The position numbers and the translations under genes are program-made. From Hydrogenophaga sp. SL48 (GTDB taxonomy: Bacteria; Pseudomonadota; Gammaproteobacteria; Burkholderiales; Burkholderiaceae_C): a DNA stretch of 64,000 nt. Of the stretch, positions 9,773 through 20,453 are shown piece by piece. The stretch spans positions 5,022,001 through 5,086,000 of the forward strand of contig NZ_CP063400.1 in assembly GCF_021729865.1 (NCBI RefSeq), read 5' to 3'. The notes beneath the pieces are model-generated. The model was not told the origin of the DNA and did no database searches. It worked only from the letters and a program-made list of their open reading frames with translations. The number at the start of each line of letters is the position of its first letter. Positions within the stretch are counted from its first letter, which is position 1.

Positions 9773-10102
9773 ATGAACCTGACAATCAGCGGTCACCATC
9801 TCGAGGTCACCCCCGCCCTGCGCGGATACGTCACGACCAAGCTGGAGCGAATATCACGTCACTTTGACCAGGTGGTCGACATCAAGGTGCTGCTGACGGT
9901 GGACAACCTGAAAGAAAAGGACATGCGGCAAAAGGCGGAATGCAACATCCATGTGAAGGGCAAGGACCTGTTTGCCGAATGCGCCAACGCCGACCTCTAC
10001 GCTGCGGTCGATGAGTTGGCCGACAAGCTGGACCGCCAGGTGCTGCGTTACAAGGACAAAGCCCAGGATCACAACCATGGCTCTGCCAAGCGCCTGATGT
10101 GA
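9773..10102 (+). CDS. hpf: Ribosome hibernation promoting factor (short form)
   Basis: A 109-residue member of the HPF/YfiA family that binds the 30S decoding centre and helps form inactive 100S ribosomes in stationary phase. [14 protein letters not shown], the [11 protein letters not shown] helix and the RQVLRYKDK stretch are typical, and the protein lacks the C-terminal dimerisation domain of long HPF. A strong aaggagg ribosome site precedes the ATG. The gene opens the hpf-ptsN-hprK cluster, but rpoN, the usual upstream neighbour in proteobacteria, is absent: an MFS transporter gene stands there instead. Confidence 0.93.
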   Translation: MNLTISGHHLEVTPALRGYVTTKLERISRHFDQVVDIKVLLTVDNLKEKDMRQKAECNIHVKGKDLFAECANADLYAAVDELADKLDRQVLRYKDKAQDHNHGSAKRLM

Positions 10103-10141
10103 TCAACCCGGCGGTCGCTCTGCCGGGACGGCCGTCGTGCA

Positions 10142-10156
10142 TGTTGCAATGCAACA
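10142..10156. promoter_or_regulatory. TGCA-centred palindromic motif, copy 2
   Basis: tgttgcaatgcaaca is a perfect 15-bp palindrome with one central base. It lies in the hpf-ptsN gap and abuts the terminator stem. Confidence 0.4.
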
Positions 10157-10185
10157 AGCCGCTTGTAAAGTCAAGCGGCTTTTTT
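10156..10185 (+). terminator. Rho-independent terminator after hpf
   Basis: A perfect 10-bp stem (aagccgcttg / caagcggctt) with a 6-base loop, running into six T residues. It separates hpf from ptsN, so ptsN-hprK must have their own promoter in the next 60 bp (an ataatttgc stretch near 10221 could be its -10) or depend on readthrough. Confidence 0.88.
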
Positions 10186-10246
10186 GTCCCCGCAGTCTAG
10201 CCAACCGCGCCCAACTCGGCATAATTTGCGGTCCAACGAGGCCCAC

Positions 10247-10717
10247 ATGAACCGACTATCCGTGATTTTGCCCGCTCCGCAGGTGCTGGTTGCTGTGGAT
10301 GCCACCAGCAAAAAGCGCGCGTTTGAAGAGGCCGGTTTGCTGTTCGAAACGCTGCATGGTCTCAACCGTGCGCTCATCACCGACAGCCTTTTTGCCCGCG
10401 AACGGCTCGGCTCCACCGGTCTTGGCCACGGAGTGGCGATTCCGCACGGTCGCATCAAGGGCCTGAAGCAACCCCTGGCCGCTGTGTTCCAGCTCGCCAG
10501 CCCGATCGGCTTCGATGCGCCCGACGAACTGCCTGTCCAGCTGATGATCTTCTTGCTGGTGCCAGAAGCCGCGACGCAGAAGCACCTGGAAATCCTCTCC
10601 GAAATCGCCGAGCTGCTCAGCGACAGCGCTTTGCGTGAGCAGATGAAAACCTCGACCGATGCGGGCGAGCTGCACACCCTGATCACCGGCTGGCAGTCGG
10701 CCCACGCCGCCGCGTGA
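10247..10717 (+). CDS. ptsN: PTS IIA-like nitrogen-regulatory protein
   Basis: A 156-residue EIIA-Ntr of the nitrogen phosphotransferase system. It takes phosphate from Npr at a histidine and regulates potassium uptake, nitrogen and carbon functions by protein contact. The active histidine is His67 in [12 protein letters not shown], and the IIA fold is complete ([19 protein letters not shown]). The ATG at 10247 gives a family-typical length; earlier in-frame codons overlap the terminator. It overlaps hprK by 4 bases (GTGA). Confidence 0.93.
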   Translation: MNRLSVILPAPQVLVAVDATSKKRAFEEAGLLFETLHGLNRALITDSLFARERLGSTGLGHGVAIPHGRIKGLKQPLAAVFQLASPIGFDAPDELPVQLMIFLLVPEAATQKHLEILSEIAELLSDSALREQMKTSTDAGELHTLITGWQSAHAAA

Positions 10718-11664
10718 AGCCCACCGTTGTCAGCGCCGACGTTCTCTTTGAGGACCATCGGGATGCCCTGAAGTGGCAGTGGGTGGCTGGGCTCGGGGCC
10801 TCTGAACGCCGCTTTGACGAGGTGGCGATCCGGGAGGCGCGGTCCGGTGCCGACCTGGTGGGGTACCTCAACTACATCCACCCTTACCGCGTGCAGGTGT
10901 TTGGTGAGCGTGAGATGGCCTACCTCACCAGCGCCAACGAAGACGACAACCGCCGACGCATCGCGCGCATCGTGACGCTGGAACCGCCAGTGCTGATCGT
11001 CGCCGACGCTCAGGCCGTGCCCGATGCGCTGATGGCGATGTGCGAACGGGCGCAGATACCGATGTTCGCGACACCCGAGCCGGCGGCATTCGTGATCGAC
11101 GTGCTGCGGGCCTACCTCTCACGCCATTTCGCCGACCGCTCTTCCATGCACGGCGTGTTCATGGACATCCTCGGCATGGGTGTGATGATCACCGGCGAGT
11201 CGGGTCTGGGCAAAAGCGAACTGGGCCTGGAACTGATTTCGCGCGGGCACGGTCTGGTGGCTGACGATGCGGTCGATCTGTACCGCATCAATCAGACCAG
11301 CATCGAAGGGCGATGCCCGGAGTTGCTGCAAAACCTGCTGGAGGTGCGTGGCATCGGCTTGCTGGACATCAAGGCCATCTTCGGCGAGACGGCGGTGCGC
11401 CGCAAGATGCGGCTCTCGCTCATCGTGCACCTCGTGCGGAAAGAGACCATGGAGCGCGATTACGACCGCATGCCCCACGAGCCGCTGTACCAGGATGTGC
11501 TGGGTGTGCCGGTGCGCAAGGCGGTGATCCAGGTGGTTGCTGGTCGCAACATTGCGGTACTGGTGGAGGCGGCTGTGCGCAACACCATCCTGCAGTTGCG
11601 CGGGATCGATACCTATCAGGAATTTGTCGCGCGCCATCGCGCGGCGATGCTGCGCGGAGAATGA
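10714..11664 (+). CDS. hprK: HPr kinase/phosphorylase
   Basis: A 316-residue bifunctional kinase/phosphorylase acting on a serine of HPr/Npr. The Walker A loop GESGLGKSE starts at residue 161, followed by LVADDAVDL, and the family motif [10 protein letters not shown] is near residue 210. The N-terminal domain (about 1-130) is the proteobacterial type. It starts with GTG inside the ptsN stop, implying coupled translation, and is convergent with fur. In Gram-negatives it works with the PTS-Ntr branch rather than sugar uptake. Confidence 0.94.
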   Translation: MKPTVVSADVLFEDHRDALKWQWVAGLGASERRFDEVAIREARSGADLVGYLNYIHPYRVQVFGEREMAYLTSANEDDNRRRIARIVTLEPPVLIVADAQAVPDALMAMCERAQIPMFATPEPAAFVIDVLRAYLSRHFADRSSMHGVFMDILGMGVMITGESGLGKSELGLELISRGHGLVADDAVDLYRINQTSIEGRCPELLQNLLEVRGIGLLDIKAIFGETAVRRKMRLSLIVHLVRKETMERDYDRMPHEPLYQDVLGVPVRKAVIQVVAGRNIAVLVEAAVRNTILQLRGIDTYQEFVARHRAAMLRGE

Positions 11665-11680
11665 CCCGCCGGGGACGGGC

Positions 11681-12124
11681 TCAGCGCTGTGACGCCGGTG
11701 AAGTGCGGTGCGGACAGTCGGGTTTGCTGCAGCTGGCGTAAAGGGACAGCGCGTGTTCCTGCAGCACGAAGCCGCGGGTTTTGGCGATCAGTTGCTGCCG
11801 CTTCTCGATCTCGGGATCAAAGAACTCCTCCACCCGGCCGCAATCGAGGCACACCAAATGATCGTGGTGCTGGCCTTCGTTGAGTTCGAAGACCGCCTTG
11901 CCTGATTCGAAGTTGCTGCGCGTGAGGAGGCTGGCCTGCTCAAACTGCATCAGCACACGGTAGACGGTGGCCAGGCCGATGTCGGAGTGCTCGTCCAGCA
12001 ACACCCGGTACACATCTTCCGCGGTCATGTGGCGCTGCTTGGCGTTCTGGAACACCTCAAGGATCTTCAGCCGTGGCAGCGTGGCCTTCAGCCCGGTGCT
12101 TTTGAGTTCATCGATATTGGTCAT
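11681..12124 (-). CDS. fur: Ferric uptake regulator
   Basis: A 147-residue Fe(II)-dependent repressor. The winged-helix DNA-binding part covers residues 1-85 (recognition helix [16 protein letters not shown]). The metal and dimerisation part has [16 protein letters not shown] with the first Cys pair and CSKPDCPH with a second. It controls iron uptake genes. The gene is divergent from bamE across 155 bp; I could not see a convincing 19-bp Fur box there. Confidence 0.96.
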   Translation of the reverse strand: MTNIDELKSTGLKATLPRLKILEVFQNAKQRHMTAEDVYRVLLDEHSDIGLATVYRVLMQFEQASLLTRSNFESGKAVFELNEGQHHDHLVCLDCGRVEEFFDPEIEKRQQLIAKTRGFVLQEHALSLYASCSKPDCPHRTSPASQR

Positions 12125-12279
12125 GGACGGGCGGGAGAAGCGGGCGGGCAGCGCGGCTGCGGACAGAGCCTTTCAGGACCCCGGGGCTACAATGACCGGA
12201 TCATATCGCCAGCGCGCACCGACCGTGGCAATGTCCTGCCGTTCTCCGCGGTCGAGCGCGCCTTTTGTGGGTTGCATTC

Positions 12280-12876
12280 ATGCGCCAGTTTTTCTCCCTT
12301 TCCGCCCCTCGGCTGCCGGCTCCAGATCGGAGCGCGAGCCAGCGGTGCACGCCCCTGGTGCTTGCCTTGTGCCTGTGTCTGGGCGCATGTTCCAGCCTGC
12401 GTGACAAGCTGCCGAGCGCTGAGGGCTTGATCACGCCCTACCGGATCGACATCCTTCAGGGCAACGTCGTCACGCGCGAGCAAGCCCAGGCCCTGCAACC
12501 AGGCCAGACCCGTGAGCAGGTGCGCGGGCTGCTGGGCTCGCCGCTGCTGACCAGCGTGTTCCATGCCGACCGTTGGGACTACGTGTTCACCTTCAAGCGC
12601 CAGGGGCAGGCGCCGCAGCAGCGCAGGTTGACTGTGTTCTTCAAGGGGGACGCGCTGGAGCGTCACGAGGCTGACGAACTGCCCAGCGAATCCGAGTTTG
12701 TGTCTTCGCTGGACTCCCGCCGCAAGGCCGACAAGGTGCCTGTGCTGGAGGCCACCGAAGCGCAGCTGAAGGCGTTCGAATCAAGCAACGCCGTTCCTGG
12801 TGCGGCGCCCGCTCCATCGACCGCCACCCCAGCCGCCAGTTACCCGCCACTGGAAGCCCCCGGAGCCACGCGATGA
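12280..12876 (+). CDS. bamE: Outer membrane assembly lipoprotein BamE (SmpA/OmlA)
   Basis: A 198-residue lipoprotein of the BAM complex that folds beta-barrel proteins into the outer membrane. The lipobox LGAC places the lipidated Cys at residue 37. The SmpA domain follows ([16 protein letters not shown], then [19 protein letters not shown]). Compared with E. coli BamE (113) it has a long C-terminal Pro/Ala-rich tail, common in this family of bacteria. The start at 12280 gives a normal signal peptide. It overlaps dapB by 4 bases (ATGA). Confidence 0.93.
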   Translation: MRQFFSLSAPRLPAPDRSASQRCTPLVLALCLCLGACSSLRDKLPSAEGLITPYRIDILQGNVVTREQAQALQPGQTREQVRGLLGSPLLTSVFHADRWDYVFTFKRQGQAPQQRRLTVFFKGDALERHEADELPSESEFVSSLDSRRKADKVPVLEATEAQLKAFESSNAVPGAAPAPSTATPAASYPPLEAPGATR

Positions 12877-13694
12877 GCGCGGTGCTCCAGAGCCCGCACC
12901 GCGTGTGCGTGGCCGGTGCCAGCGGCCGCATGGGCCAGATGCTGGTGGAGGCGGTGCAGGGCAGCGGGGACTGCGTGCTGGCCGGCGCGCTCGACATCGC
13001 CGGCAGCCCGGCCATCGGTCTGGACGCGGGAGCGTTTGCGGGTCGTGCCACTGGGGTCGCGATCACGGCCGACCTGGGCGCAGGTCTGTCCGGTAGCCAG
13101 TTCCTGATCGACTTCACGCGTCCCGAAGGCACGATGCAGCACCTGCGGTCCTGCGTGGAGCACGGCGTGAAGCTGGTGATCGGCACCACCGGTTTTTCCG
13201 AGGCGCAGAAGGCGGAGATCGCCGAGGCCGCCCAATCCATCGCCATCATGATGGCGCCCAACATGAGCGTGGGCGTGAACGTGACGATGAAGTTGCTGGA
13301 CATGGCGGCCAAGGCGCTGTCCACCGGCTACGACATCGAGATCATCGAGGCGCACCACCGCCACAAGGTGGACGCGCCCAGTGGCACCGCACTGAAGATG
13401 GGCGAAGTGATCGCCGGTGCGCTAGGCCGTGACCTGAAAGACTGCGCCGTCTACGCCCGCGAGGGCGTGACCGGCGAGCGCGATCCCTCAAGCATCGGCT
13501 TTGCCACCGTGCGCGGCGGCGATATCGTTGGTGACCACACCGTGCTGTTCGCGGGCATCGGCGAGCGCATCGAGATCACCCACAAGTCCAGCAGCCGCTC
13601 GACTTACGCCCAGGGCAGCCTGCGCGCGGTGCGCTTCCTGGCCGGGCAGTCACACGGGCTGCACGACATGTTCGACGTGCTCGGCCTGCGCTGA
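12873..13694 (+). CDS. dapB: 4-hydroxy-tetrahydrodipicolinate reductase
   Basis: A 273-residue NAD(P)H-dependent reductase of the lysine and diaminopimelate pathway. The dinucleotide loop GASGRMG is at residues 15-21 and the catalytic segment [15 protein letters not shown] includes His161, His162 and Lys165. All key residues are present, unlike the paralogue at 5187. It is coupled to bamE by an ATGA overlap; exbB follows 34 bases later. Confidence 0.97.
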   Translation: MSAVLQSPHRVCVAGASGRMGQMLVEAVQGSGDCVLAGALDIAGSPAIGLDAGAFAGRATGVAITADLGAGLSGSQFLIDFTRPEGTMQHLRSCVEHGVKLVIGTTGFSEAQKAEIAEAAQSIAIMMAPNMSVGVNVTMKLLDMAAKALSTGYDIEIIEAHHRHKVDAPSGTALKMGEVIAGALGRDLKDCAVYAREGVTGERDPSSIGFATVRGGDIVGDHTVLFAGIGERIEITHKSSSRSTYAQGSLRAVRFLAGQSHGLHDMFDVLGLR

Positions 13695-13728
13695 GCCCGC
13701 ACCCTTTTCTTTTTCAGGAGATCCACAC

Positions 13729-14391
13729 ATGGGCGGCGTCTGGCAAACCATTTGGCAGGGCGATGCGGTCAGCCGCAGCGTGGCCTTGCTGCTGTTGGCC
13801 ATGTCGGTCGCGAGCTGGGTGGTGATTCTCTGGAAGGGCTGGCTGCTGCGGCGCGCGGTGCGCGACGTGCACACCTCCACCGCCGCGTTCTGGCAGGCCG
13901 GTTACCTGGACGAAGCCCAGCAGCGCCTGAACGGCTTTGACTCCCGCCGTCTGGTGCTGCCGCTGCTGGAGGCCGCCCGCACCATCGAGCAGGCCGCGCC
14001 GCAAACCCTGGCCGCCGCCGGCGACCGCTCGCAGCAGCTCACCCGCGTGCTGCGCGACGCTTTGCACCGTGTGTTGCACCGTCTTCAATATGGGCAGGTG
14101 CTGCTGGCCACCGTGGGTTCCACGGCCCCGTTCGTGGGCCTGCTGGGCACGGTCTGGGGCATCTACAACGCGCTCACGGCCATCGGTGTGGACGGCAAGT
14201 TCCGCATCGAGCAGGTGTCTGGCCCGGTGGGCGAGGCACTGGTCATGACGGCCGCCGGTCTGGCGGTGGCCATTCCCGCCGTGCTGGCCTACAACGTGCT
14301 GGGTCGCCAGATCGGTCGCATCGAGGCCGATCTGGAGGGGTTTGCCCGCGATCTGCGCGAGTTGCTCGTGCACAGCGAGGCCCCGAGATGA
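13729..14391 (+). CDS. exbB: MotA/TolQ/ExbB proton channel family protein
   Basis: A 220-residue inner-membrane channel subunit with three hydrophobic helices (about 17-37, 120-142 and 165-187) and the conserved [16 protein letters not shown] loop and helix. With ExbD it turns proton flow into motion for TonB or TolA. The ATG follows a caggag site. It overlaps exbD by 4 bases. It could equally be TolQ, but no tolA, tolB or pal genes are near. A TonB gene is also absent, so the ExbB name rests on similarity of layout. Confidence 0.85.
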   Translation: MGGVWQTIWQGDAVSRSVALLLLAMSVASWVVILWKGWLLRRAVRDVHTSTAAFWQAGYLDEAQQRLNGFDSRRLVLPLLEAARTIEQAAPQTLAAAGDRSQQLTRVLRDALHRVLHRLQYGQVLLATVGSTAPFVGLLGTVWGIYNALTAIGVDGKFRIEQVSGPVGEALVMTAAGLAVAIPAVLAYNVLGRQIGRIEADLEGFARDLRELLVHSEAPR

Positions 14392-14840
14392 GCTTCGGAA
14401 GGCTGGAAAAGCCCGCCCGGCACGAACCGATGAGCGACATCAACGTCACGCCGCTGGTCGACGTGATGCTGGTGCTGCTGGTGATCTTCATCATCACGGC
14501 CCCACTCATGTCCAGCCGGCTGGAGCTGGAGCTGCCCAAAGCCAGCGAGCCGGTGGCCGCATCGGCAGAGCCCGAGGCGTTCATTTCGATCAGCGTGGAC
14601 CCCCAGGGGCAGGTGTTCTGGGACGAGCAGCCGGTCGACGCCGCCACCCTGAAGCAGCGCCTGACGCAAACCGCGCAGCGCGACCCGGAGACCGAGCTGC
14701 AGTTGCGCGCCGACACGGCCGTGCCCTATGGTCGCGTGGTGCAGCTGATCGGCCTGGCCCAGAGCGTGGGCCTGTCGCGCATCGGTTTTGTGGCCGATCC
14801 GGCCACGGGTGCGACCACCGCGCCGGCGCCGACGCGCTGA
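14388..14840 (+). CDS. exbD: ExbD/TolR family biopolymer transport protein
   Basis: A 150-residue partner of the preceding channel. A short cytoplasmic N-terminus is followed by one helix with the proton-carrying aspartate in [16 protein letters not shown], then a periplasmic domain ending in a Thr/Ala/Pro tail. Its start lies inside the exbB stop, so the pair is coupled. leuS starts 101 bases downstream and probably has its own promoter in that gap. Confidence 0.88.
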   Translation: MSFGRLEKPARHEPMSDINVTPLVDVMLVLLVIFIITAPLMSSRLELELPKASEPVAASAEPEAFISISVDPQGQVFWDEQPVDAATLKQRLTQTAQRDPETELQLRADTAVPYGRVVQLIGLAQSVGLSRIGFVADPATGATTAPAPTR

Positions 14841-14941
14841 GCGCTGTCGCCTGCGGCGGGCAGGGCGCCCCAAGCCCTAAAATCGGGGGCTACGCAGCGC
14901 GCTGCCCCTTTCATTCACCGGCCCGGTCCGGTCCCTGGTTC

Positions 14942-17632
14942 ATGCAAGAAAAATACGCCCACAAGGATGTCGAGCGCGCCGCGCACGCCCACTGGAACGC
15001 CAACGACGCCTACCGCGTGACCGAGGTCGCCGGCAAGAAGAAGTTCTACGCCTGCTCCATGCTGCCCTACCCCAGCGGCAAGCTGCACATGGGCCATGTG
15101 CGCAACTACACCATCAACGACATGCTCACGCGTTACCTGCGCATGAACGGTCACAACGTGCTGATGCCCATGGGCTGGGACGCCTTCGGCCTGCCGGCCG
15201 AAAACGCGGCGCTGAAGAACGGCGTGCCACCGGCCAAATGGACGTACGAAAACATCGCCTACATGAAGCAGCAGATGCAGGCCATGGGGCTGGCCATCGA
15301 CTGGAGCCGCGAGGTCGCGACCTGCGACCCGACGTACTACAAATGGAACCAGTGGCTGTTCCTGAAGATGCTGGAGAAGGGCATCGCCTACCGCAAGACC
15401 CAGATCGTCAACTGGGACCCGGTGGACCAGACAGTGCTGGCCAACGAGCAGGTGATCGACGGCAAGGGCTGGCGCACCGGCGCCACGGTGGAAAAGCGCG
15501 AAATCCCCGGCTATTACCTGAACATCACGTCCTACGCCGACGAGCTGCTCGACCACGTGCAGCTGGGCAACCCCAAGGCGACCCTCAACGGCTGGCCCGA
15601 CAAGGTGCGCCTGATGCAGGAGAACTGGATCGGCAAGAGCGAGGGCGTGCGCTTTGCCTTCCCGCACTCGATCCAAGGCGCTGACGGCGCGCTGATCGGC
15701 GACGGCAGGATGTACGTCTTCACCACGCGCGCCGACACCATCATGGGCGTGACCTTCTGCGCCGTGGCCGCCGAGCACCCGCTGGCCCACCACGCCGCAT
15801 TGACCAACCCCGCATTGGCGGCGTTCATCGAAGAATGCAAGACCGGCGGCACCACCGAAGCCGAGCTCGCCACGCAGGAAAAGAAGGGCATGGCCACCGG
15901 CCTGTTCGTCACGCACCCTCTCACCGGCGCGCAGGTCGGGGTCTGGGTCGGCAACTACGTGCTCATGAGCTACGGCGACGGCGCCGTGATGGGCGTGCCG
16001 GCGCACGATGAGCGCGACTTCGCGTTTGCACTGAAGTACGACCTGAAGATCCAGCAGGTGGTGGCCGTGGAAGGCGAGATTTTTTCCGCATTCGCCTGGG
16101 CCGACTGGTACGGGGACAAGCAGCGCGGCGTGTGCGTCAACTCCGGCGTGCTCGACGGCTTGGGTCAGAAGGCCGCCGTCGACAAGGTCGCCGAGCTGCT
16201 GGCCGCCCAAGGCCTGGGCGAGAAGAAGACCACCTTCCGCCTGCGCGACTGGGGCATCAGCCGCCAACGCTACTGGGGCACGCCCATTCCCATCATCCAC
16301 TGCGCGGAACACGGCGCGGTGCCGGTGCCTGAAAAAGACCTGCCGGTGGTGCTGCCGCAGGACTGCATCCCCGACGGCTCGGGCAACCCGCTGCACAAAC
16401 ATGAAGGCTTCCATGCTGGCGTGGTGTGCCCGGTGTGTGGCAAGCCCGCGCGGCGCGAGACCGACACCATGGACACCTTCGTGGATTCGTCCTGGTACTT
16501 CATGCGTTACTGCGACCCGACCAACAGCGAGAAGATGGTGGCCGAGGGCGCGGACTACTGGATGCCGATGGACCAGTACATCGGTGGCATCGAACACGCC
16601 ATCCTGCACCTGCTCTACGCGCGCTTCTGGACCAAGGTCATGCGCGACCTCGGCCTCGTGAAGGTGGACGAGCCCTTCAGCAAGCTGCTGACCCAGGGCA
16701 TGGTGCTCAACCACATCTACTCGCGCCGCACCGAGAAGGGCGGCAAGGACTACTTCTGGCCGCAGGACGTGGAGCACGTGTTCGACGAAGCGGGCAAGGT
16801 GATTGGCGCGAAGCTGATCAAGGCGGTGGAGTCCAGCGGGGTCACGCTGCCGGTGGGCACTGCGATCGACTACGAGGGCGTGGGCACCATGTCCAAGTCC
16901 AAGAACAACGGCGTCGATCCGCAGGACCTGATCGAGAAGTACGGCGCCGACACCGCGCGCCTGTACACCATGTTCACCGCGCCGCCCGAGGCCACGCTGG
17001 AGTGGAACGACGCGGCGGTGGAAGGCAGCTACCGCTTTCTGCGCCGCGTCTGGGGCTTTGGCAACAAGCTCTCGGCCACGGCGGACCTGGGCGCGCTCGC
17101 GGCCAGCGTGGGCACGCAGTCGCTGTCCAAGGCGGCCAAGGCGCTGCGCCTGGAGGTGCACACCGTGCTCAAGCAGGTGGACTACGACTACCAGCGCATG
17201 CAATACAACACGGTGGTCTCGGGCGCAATGAAGATGCTCAACGCCCTGGACGACTTCAAGGGCGACGGCTCCGCCGGTGACAACGCCGCGCTGGCCGAAG
17301 GTTTCGGCATGCTGCTGCGCTGCATCTACCCGGCCACGCCGCACATCGCGCACAGCCTCTGGACCGAGCTCGGCTACGCCGCCGCCTCGGGCGAGCTGCT
17401 CGACGCGCCCTGGCCGCAGGCCGACGAGGCCGCGCTGCAGCGCGACGAGATCGAGCTCATGCTGCAGATCAACGGCAAGCTGCGCGGCAGCGTCACCGTG
17501 CCGGCCAGCGCCGACAAGGCCGCCATCGAAGCTGCGGCCTTGGCCAGCGAGGCCTTCGTCAAACAGGCCAATGGCGCTGCGCCCAAAAAGGTCGTGGTGG
17601 TGCCGGGCCGTCTGGTCAACGTGGTGGTATAA
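14942..17632 (+). CDS. leuS: Leucyl-tRNA synthetase
   Basis: A class I aminoacyl-tRNA synthetase of 896 residues. The HIGH-type signature is HMGH at residues 49-52 (in [14 protein letters not shown]) and the KMSKS-type loop is MSKSKNN at 650. Between them lies the CP1 editing domain ([12 protein letters not shown], and VPAHDERD with the editing aspartate). The C-terminal domain ends in [15 protein letters not shown]. The start gives [15 protein letters not shown], the usual N-terminus in betaproteobacteria. lptE and holA follow closely, the order also seen in E. coli. Confidence 0.98.
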   Translation: MQEKYAHKDVERAAHAHWNANDAYRVTEVAGKKKFYACSMLPYPSGKLHMGHVRNYTINDMLTRYLRMNGHNVLMPMGWDAFGLPAENAALKNGVPPAKWTYENIAYMKQQMQAMGLAIDWSREVATCDPTYYKWNQWLFLKMLEKGIAYRKTQIVNWDPVDQTVLANEQVIDGKGWRTGATVEKREIPGYYLNITSYADELLDHVQLGNPKATLNGWPDKVRLMQENWIGKSEGVRFAFPHSIQGADGALIGDGRMYVFTTRADTIMGVTFCAVAAEHPLAHHAALTNPALAAFIEECKTGGTTEAELATQEKKGMATGLFVTHPLTGAQVGVWVGNYVLMSYGDGAVMGVPAHDERDFAFALKYDLKIQQVVAVEGEIFSAFAWADWYGDKQRGVCVNSGVLDGLGQKAAVDKVAELLAAQGLGEKKTTFRLRDWGISRQRYWGTPIPIIHCAEHGAVPVPEKDLPVVLPQDCIPDGSGNPLHKHEGFHAGVVCPVCGKPARRETDTMDTFVDSSWYFMRYCDPTNSEKMVAEGADYWMPMDQYIGGIEHAILHLLYARFWTKVMRDLGLVKVDEPFSKLLTQGMVLNHIYSRRTEKGGKDYFWPQDVEHVFDEAGKVIGAKLIKAVESSGVTLPVGTAIDYEGVGTMSKSKNNGVDPQDLIEKYGADTARLYTMFTAPPEATLEWNDAAVEGSYRFLRRVWGFGNKLSATADLGALAASVGTQSLSKAAKALRLEVHTVLKQVDYDYQRMQYNTVVSGAMKMLNALDDFKGDGSAGDNAALAEGFGMLLRCIYPATPHIAHSLWTELGYAAASGELLDAPWPQADEAALQRDEIELMLQINGKLRGSVTVPASADKAAIEAAALASEAFVKQANGAAPKKVVVVPGRLVNVVV

Positions 17633-17642
17633 AAGTCGCGTC

Positions 17643-18236
17643 ATGAAACCCAACACCCCCTTCGCCCCCCAGTCCTCCCGCGAGACGCCGGAGCCTTCCT
17701 TGTCCGGGCGGCGCGTGGCGCTGAGGGCGCTGGCCAGCGCGGGTGCGCTGCTCGCGACCGCTGGCCTGGGGGGGTGCGGTTTTGCCTTGCGCCAGGCGCC
17801 CAAGTTCGCGTTTGAATCGGTGTTGGTGACCGGGTTCGAGAACACGCAGGTGTCCAGAGCCCTCCAGCAGGCGATGGTGTCCGCCGGCATCCAGGTGGCC
17901 AACGCCTCCAAGGCCGCGCAGACCACCCCCGCAGCGGTGCCCGTGCAGGTGGTTTTGCATGTGGCCCGTGACCATCATGAGCGTGTGGTGTCGGGACAGA
18001 CCGACTCGGGTCAGGTGCGGGAGCTGACGCTGCGCGTGCGTTTCCGCTTCCGTCTGAGCACGGTAGCAGGCAAGGTCCTGATCGACGACACCGAGCTGCT
18101 GCTGGAGCGCGACATCAGCTTCACGGAAACCGCCGCGCTGGCCAAGGCGGCGGAAGAGAACACCATGTTCCACGACATGGAAGGCGATATCGCGCAGCAG
18201 GTGCTGCGCCGCCTGGCCGCCGTGAAGTCGCTCTGA
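17643..18236 (+). CDS. lptE: LPS-assembly lipoprotein LptE
   Basis: A 197-residue outer-membrane lipoprotein that plugs LptD during lipopolysaccharide insertion. A twin-arginine-like SGRRVALRAL stretch precedes the hydrophobic core, and the lipobox LGGC gives Cys45, followed by GFALRQAPKFAFESV as in LptE. The rest is weakly conserved beta structure. Position between leuS and holA supports the call. It starts 10 bases after the leuS stop and ends 4 bases before holA. Confidence 0.9.
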   Translation: MKPNTPFAPQSSRETPEPSLSGRRVALRALASAGALLATAGLGGCGFALRQAPKFAFESVLVTGFENTQVSRALQQAMVSAGIQVANASKAAQTTPAAVPVQVVLHVARDHHERVVSGQTDSGQVRELTLRVRFRFRLSTVAGKVLIDDTELLLERDISFTETAALAKAAEENTMFHDMEGDIAQQVLRRLAAVKSL

Positions 18237-18240
18237 CGCC

Positions 18241-19293
18241 ATGCAGGTGGCCGCCCCGCAGCTGGCCGGGCAATTGCAGCGCGGACTCAAGTCTCTCTAC
18301 ACCCTGCACGGCGACGAGCCGCTGCTGATCCAGGAAGCGGCAGACGCCATCCGCGCCGTGGCGCGCGAGCAGGGCTACACCGAGCGCACCGTGCACACGG
18401 TGGCCGGGGCTCACTTTGACTGGAGCGAGGTGCTCGCCAGCGGGGGCTCCATGAGCCTGTTCGCTGACAAACAACTGATCGAAATCCGGGTGCCCTCAGG
18501 CAAGCCCGGCAAGGACGGCTCTCAGGTCCTGCAGCAGTTGGCCGAGGCCGCGCGGGACAACGACAGCACGCTCACGCTGGTGCTGCTGCCTCGCCTGGAT
18601 GCCGCCACGCAGAAGGGCGCCTGGTTTGCTGCGCTCGACAGCTTTGGCGTGACGGTGAAGGTGGACCCGGTCGAGCGCCAGGCGCTGCCGGCCTGGATCG
18701 CGCAGCGCCTGCAGCAGCAGGGTCAGCGCGTCGCGGCGGGGGAAGAAGGCCAGCGCACGCTGCAGTTTTTTGCCGACCGCGTCGAGGGCAACCTGCTGGC
18801 CGCGCACCAGGAGATCCAGAAGCTCGGGCTGCTGTACCCGGCCGGCGAGCTGTCGCTGGAGCAGGTCGAAAACGCGGTGCTCAACGTGGCCCGCTACACC
18901 CCGTTCAAGCTGGCCGAAGCCGTGCTGGGCGGCCAGGTGCTGCGTGTGCAACGCATGCTCGACGGGTTGCAGGCCGAGGGCGAAGCCGCCGTGCTGGTGC
19001 ACTGGGCGCTGTCCGAAGACATTCGCACGCTCAACCGCATCCGCAACGCGATGGACGCCGGCCGCCCCTTGCCGATGGCCTTGCGCGAAAACCGGGTCTG
19101 GGGCTTGAAGGAAAAGCTGATGGAGCGCGCGCTGCCGCTGATCCGGCCCGCCCAGCTGGCCCAGTGGCTGCAGGACGCACACACGGTGGACGGTATCGTC
19201 AAGGGCCTCAAGCAGCCCGACTGGCCGGCCGACCCGTGGGACGCGCTGCACCGCATGGCGCTGCGGGTGGCGCAGGCCTGCGCGCTGCGCTGA
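18241..19293 (+). CDS. holA: DNA polymerase III subunit delta
   Basis: A 350-residue clamp-loader subunit that opens the beta sliding clamp. The N-terminal YTLHGDEPLLIQEAADAIR and the middle FADRVEGNLLAAHQEIQKL segment are characteristic of HolA. Length matches E. coli (343). It closes the leuS-lptE-holA run and is convergent with the AraC-family gene, with only one base between the stop codons. In related genomes proA usually comes next; here about 13.9 kb separate them. Confidence 0.94.
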   Translation: MQVAAPQLAGQLQRGLKSLYTLHGDEPLLIQEAADAIRAVAREQGYTERTVHTVAGAHFDWSEVLASGGSMSLFADKQLIEIRVPSGKPGKDGSQVLQQLAEAARDNDSTLTLVLLPRLDAATQKGAWFAALDSFGVTVKVDPVERQALPAWIAQRLQQQGQRVAAGEEGQRTLQFFADRVEGNLLAAHQEIQKLGLLYPAGELSLEQVENAVLNVARYTPFKLAEAVLGGQVLRVQRMLDGLQAEGEAAVLVHWALSEDIRTLNRIRNAMDAGRPLPMALRENRVWGLKEKLMERALPLIRPAQLAQWLQDAHTVDGIVKGLKQPDWPADPWDALHRMALRVAQACALR

Positions 19294-19294
19294 C

Positions 19295-20263
19295 TCAGGC
19301 CGCTGCCGACTGGCGCAGCGCGGTGTCCCGGAAGTCGCTGGGCGAAAGACCGGCGTGTTCCCGGAACACGCGACTGAAATGGGCGCCGTTGTTGAAGCCC
19401 CATGAAAACGCGATGTCCGTGATCGTGCGCTGCGCCAGGGCCGGGTTCTTCAGGTCGCGCATGCAGGCCTGCAAACGGCGCCGCAGGATGTGGTGTGCCA
19501 GCGTGTCGTCCTCGGTGCTGAAGGCGTTGTGCAGGTGGCGCTTGCTGCAGTTCATCGATTGCGCGATGCGCTCGATGGACAGGCCCGGGTCGCGCAGGTG
19601 CTGCCCGATGTGTTCGCGGATGCGGTCGCGAAACGCTTCGAGCTGGGTGGTGGCGCTCTCGCGGCCGGCCAGTTCCTGCAGCGACAGGCGCACCAGCTCG
19701 ATGATCATCTCGCCCACTCCACGGGCGGTGGTGGCGTTCATGGCGGGCAGCTCCTGGTAGGTGCTGCGCATGGTCTCCAGGGCCACACGTGAAATGCCGC
19801 TGGCGCCGCCCACATGGCGCGCCATCAGGGGTTCCAGCCGCAGGCCCCGTTCGATGAACTGCTGCTTGGGCAGCATCACGATGAGGTGCTCCACCCGCTC
19901 CGGGTTGGCGATTTCGTAGCTGCCGGTGGTGTCGTAGATGGCCCAGCCGCCCGGCCGCACCCAGGCCTGCCGCCCGTGCTGCTCGACCGCGGCGCTGCCT
20001 TGCCAGGGGGCGACGATCTTGAGGTAGCTGGTGTCGCTGGCGCTGGCCAGCTTGGGGCTGCGCAGCACGCGGTGCCGGTTCGCTTCCAGCTTGGTCAGCA
20101 CCACGTCACCGGCGTGCGAGGCGCTCATGTGGCCGTCGAACCCGGTGTCGCCGTACAGGTCGGACTCCAGGCCGCCGAAGTGCCGCCACACCCAGTCGCG
20201 CCAGGCGGCAGCGCGTTCGCCGGGGGCGACAGCGTCGGTGCTCATCACGGGCGAAGGGGTCAT
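19295..20263 (-). CDS. AraC family transcriptional regulator
   Basis: A 322-residue regulator. Residues 1-210 form an AraC-binding-like sensory domain (as in FeaR-type proteins). The C-terminal 100 residues hold two helix-turn-helix motifs (LSIERIAQSMNCSKRHLH and ITDIAFSWGFNNGAHFSRVF), followed by LSPSDFR. It is divergent from the livKHMGF-aldehyde dehydrogenase operon across 190 bp and is the likely activator of that operon; the effector would then be the imported compound or its aldehyde. A second ATG at 20245 is possible. Confidence 0.88.
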   Translation of the reverse strand: MTPSPVMSTDAVAPGERAAAWRDWVWRHFGGLESDLYGDTGFDGHMSASHAGDVVLTKLEANRHRVLRSPKLASASDTSYLKIVAPWQGSAAVEQHGRQAWVRPGGWAIYDTTGSYEIANPERVEHLIVMLPKQQFIERGLRLEPLMARHVGGASGISRVALETMRSTYQELPAMNATTARGVGEMIIELVRLSLQELAGRESATTQLEAFRDRIREHIGQHLRDPGLSIERIAQSMNCSKRHLHNAFSTEDDTLAHHILRRRLQACMRDLKNPALAQRTITDIAFSWGFNNGAHFSRVFREHAGLSPSDFRDTALRQSAAA

Positions 20264-20453
20264 GCGGTCTCCAGCAGGGGGGTGCGGAAATTATGGTGGG
20301 GCACCCACATCCCTGGGGTGGGCAGGGTTGGGGGTTTTCCCGCATGCGTGTGCACGTTCCGGCAAGCGGCTTGTGCATCGTCAGCAAAGCCCGCCGGCGG
20401 CCAGCTCACTAGCATCAAGGTCTCTGCCAGTCGAACACCACAGGAGACAAGCC

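Noticed and set aside
12125..12279. Fur box in the fur-bamE gap
   Set aside because: I looked for a GATAATGATAATCATTATC-like palindrome and found nothing close.
14915..17926. Open frame of about 1000 codons antisense to leuS
   Set aside because: It has the His/Arg/Val-rich composition of a frame shadowing a GC-rich gene, no recognisable domain, and leuS is certain.
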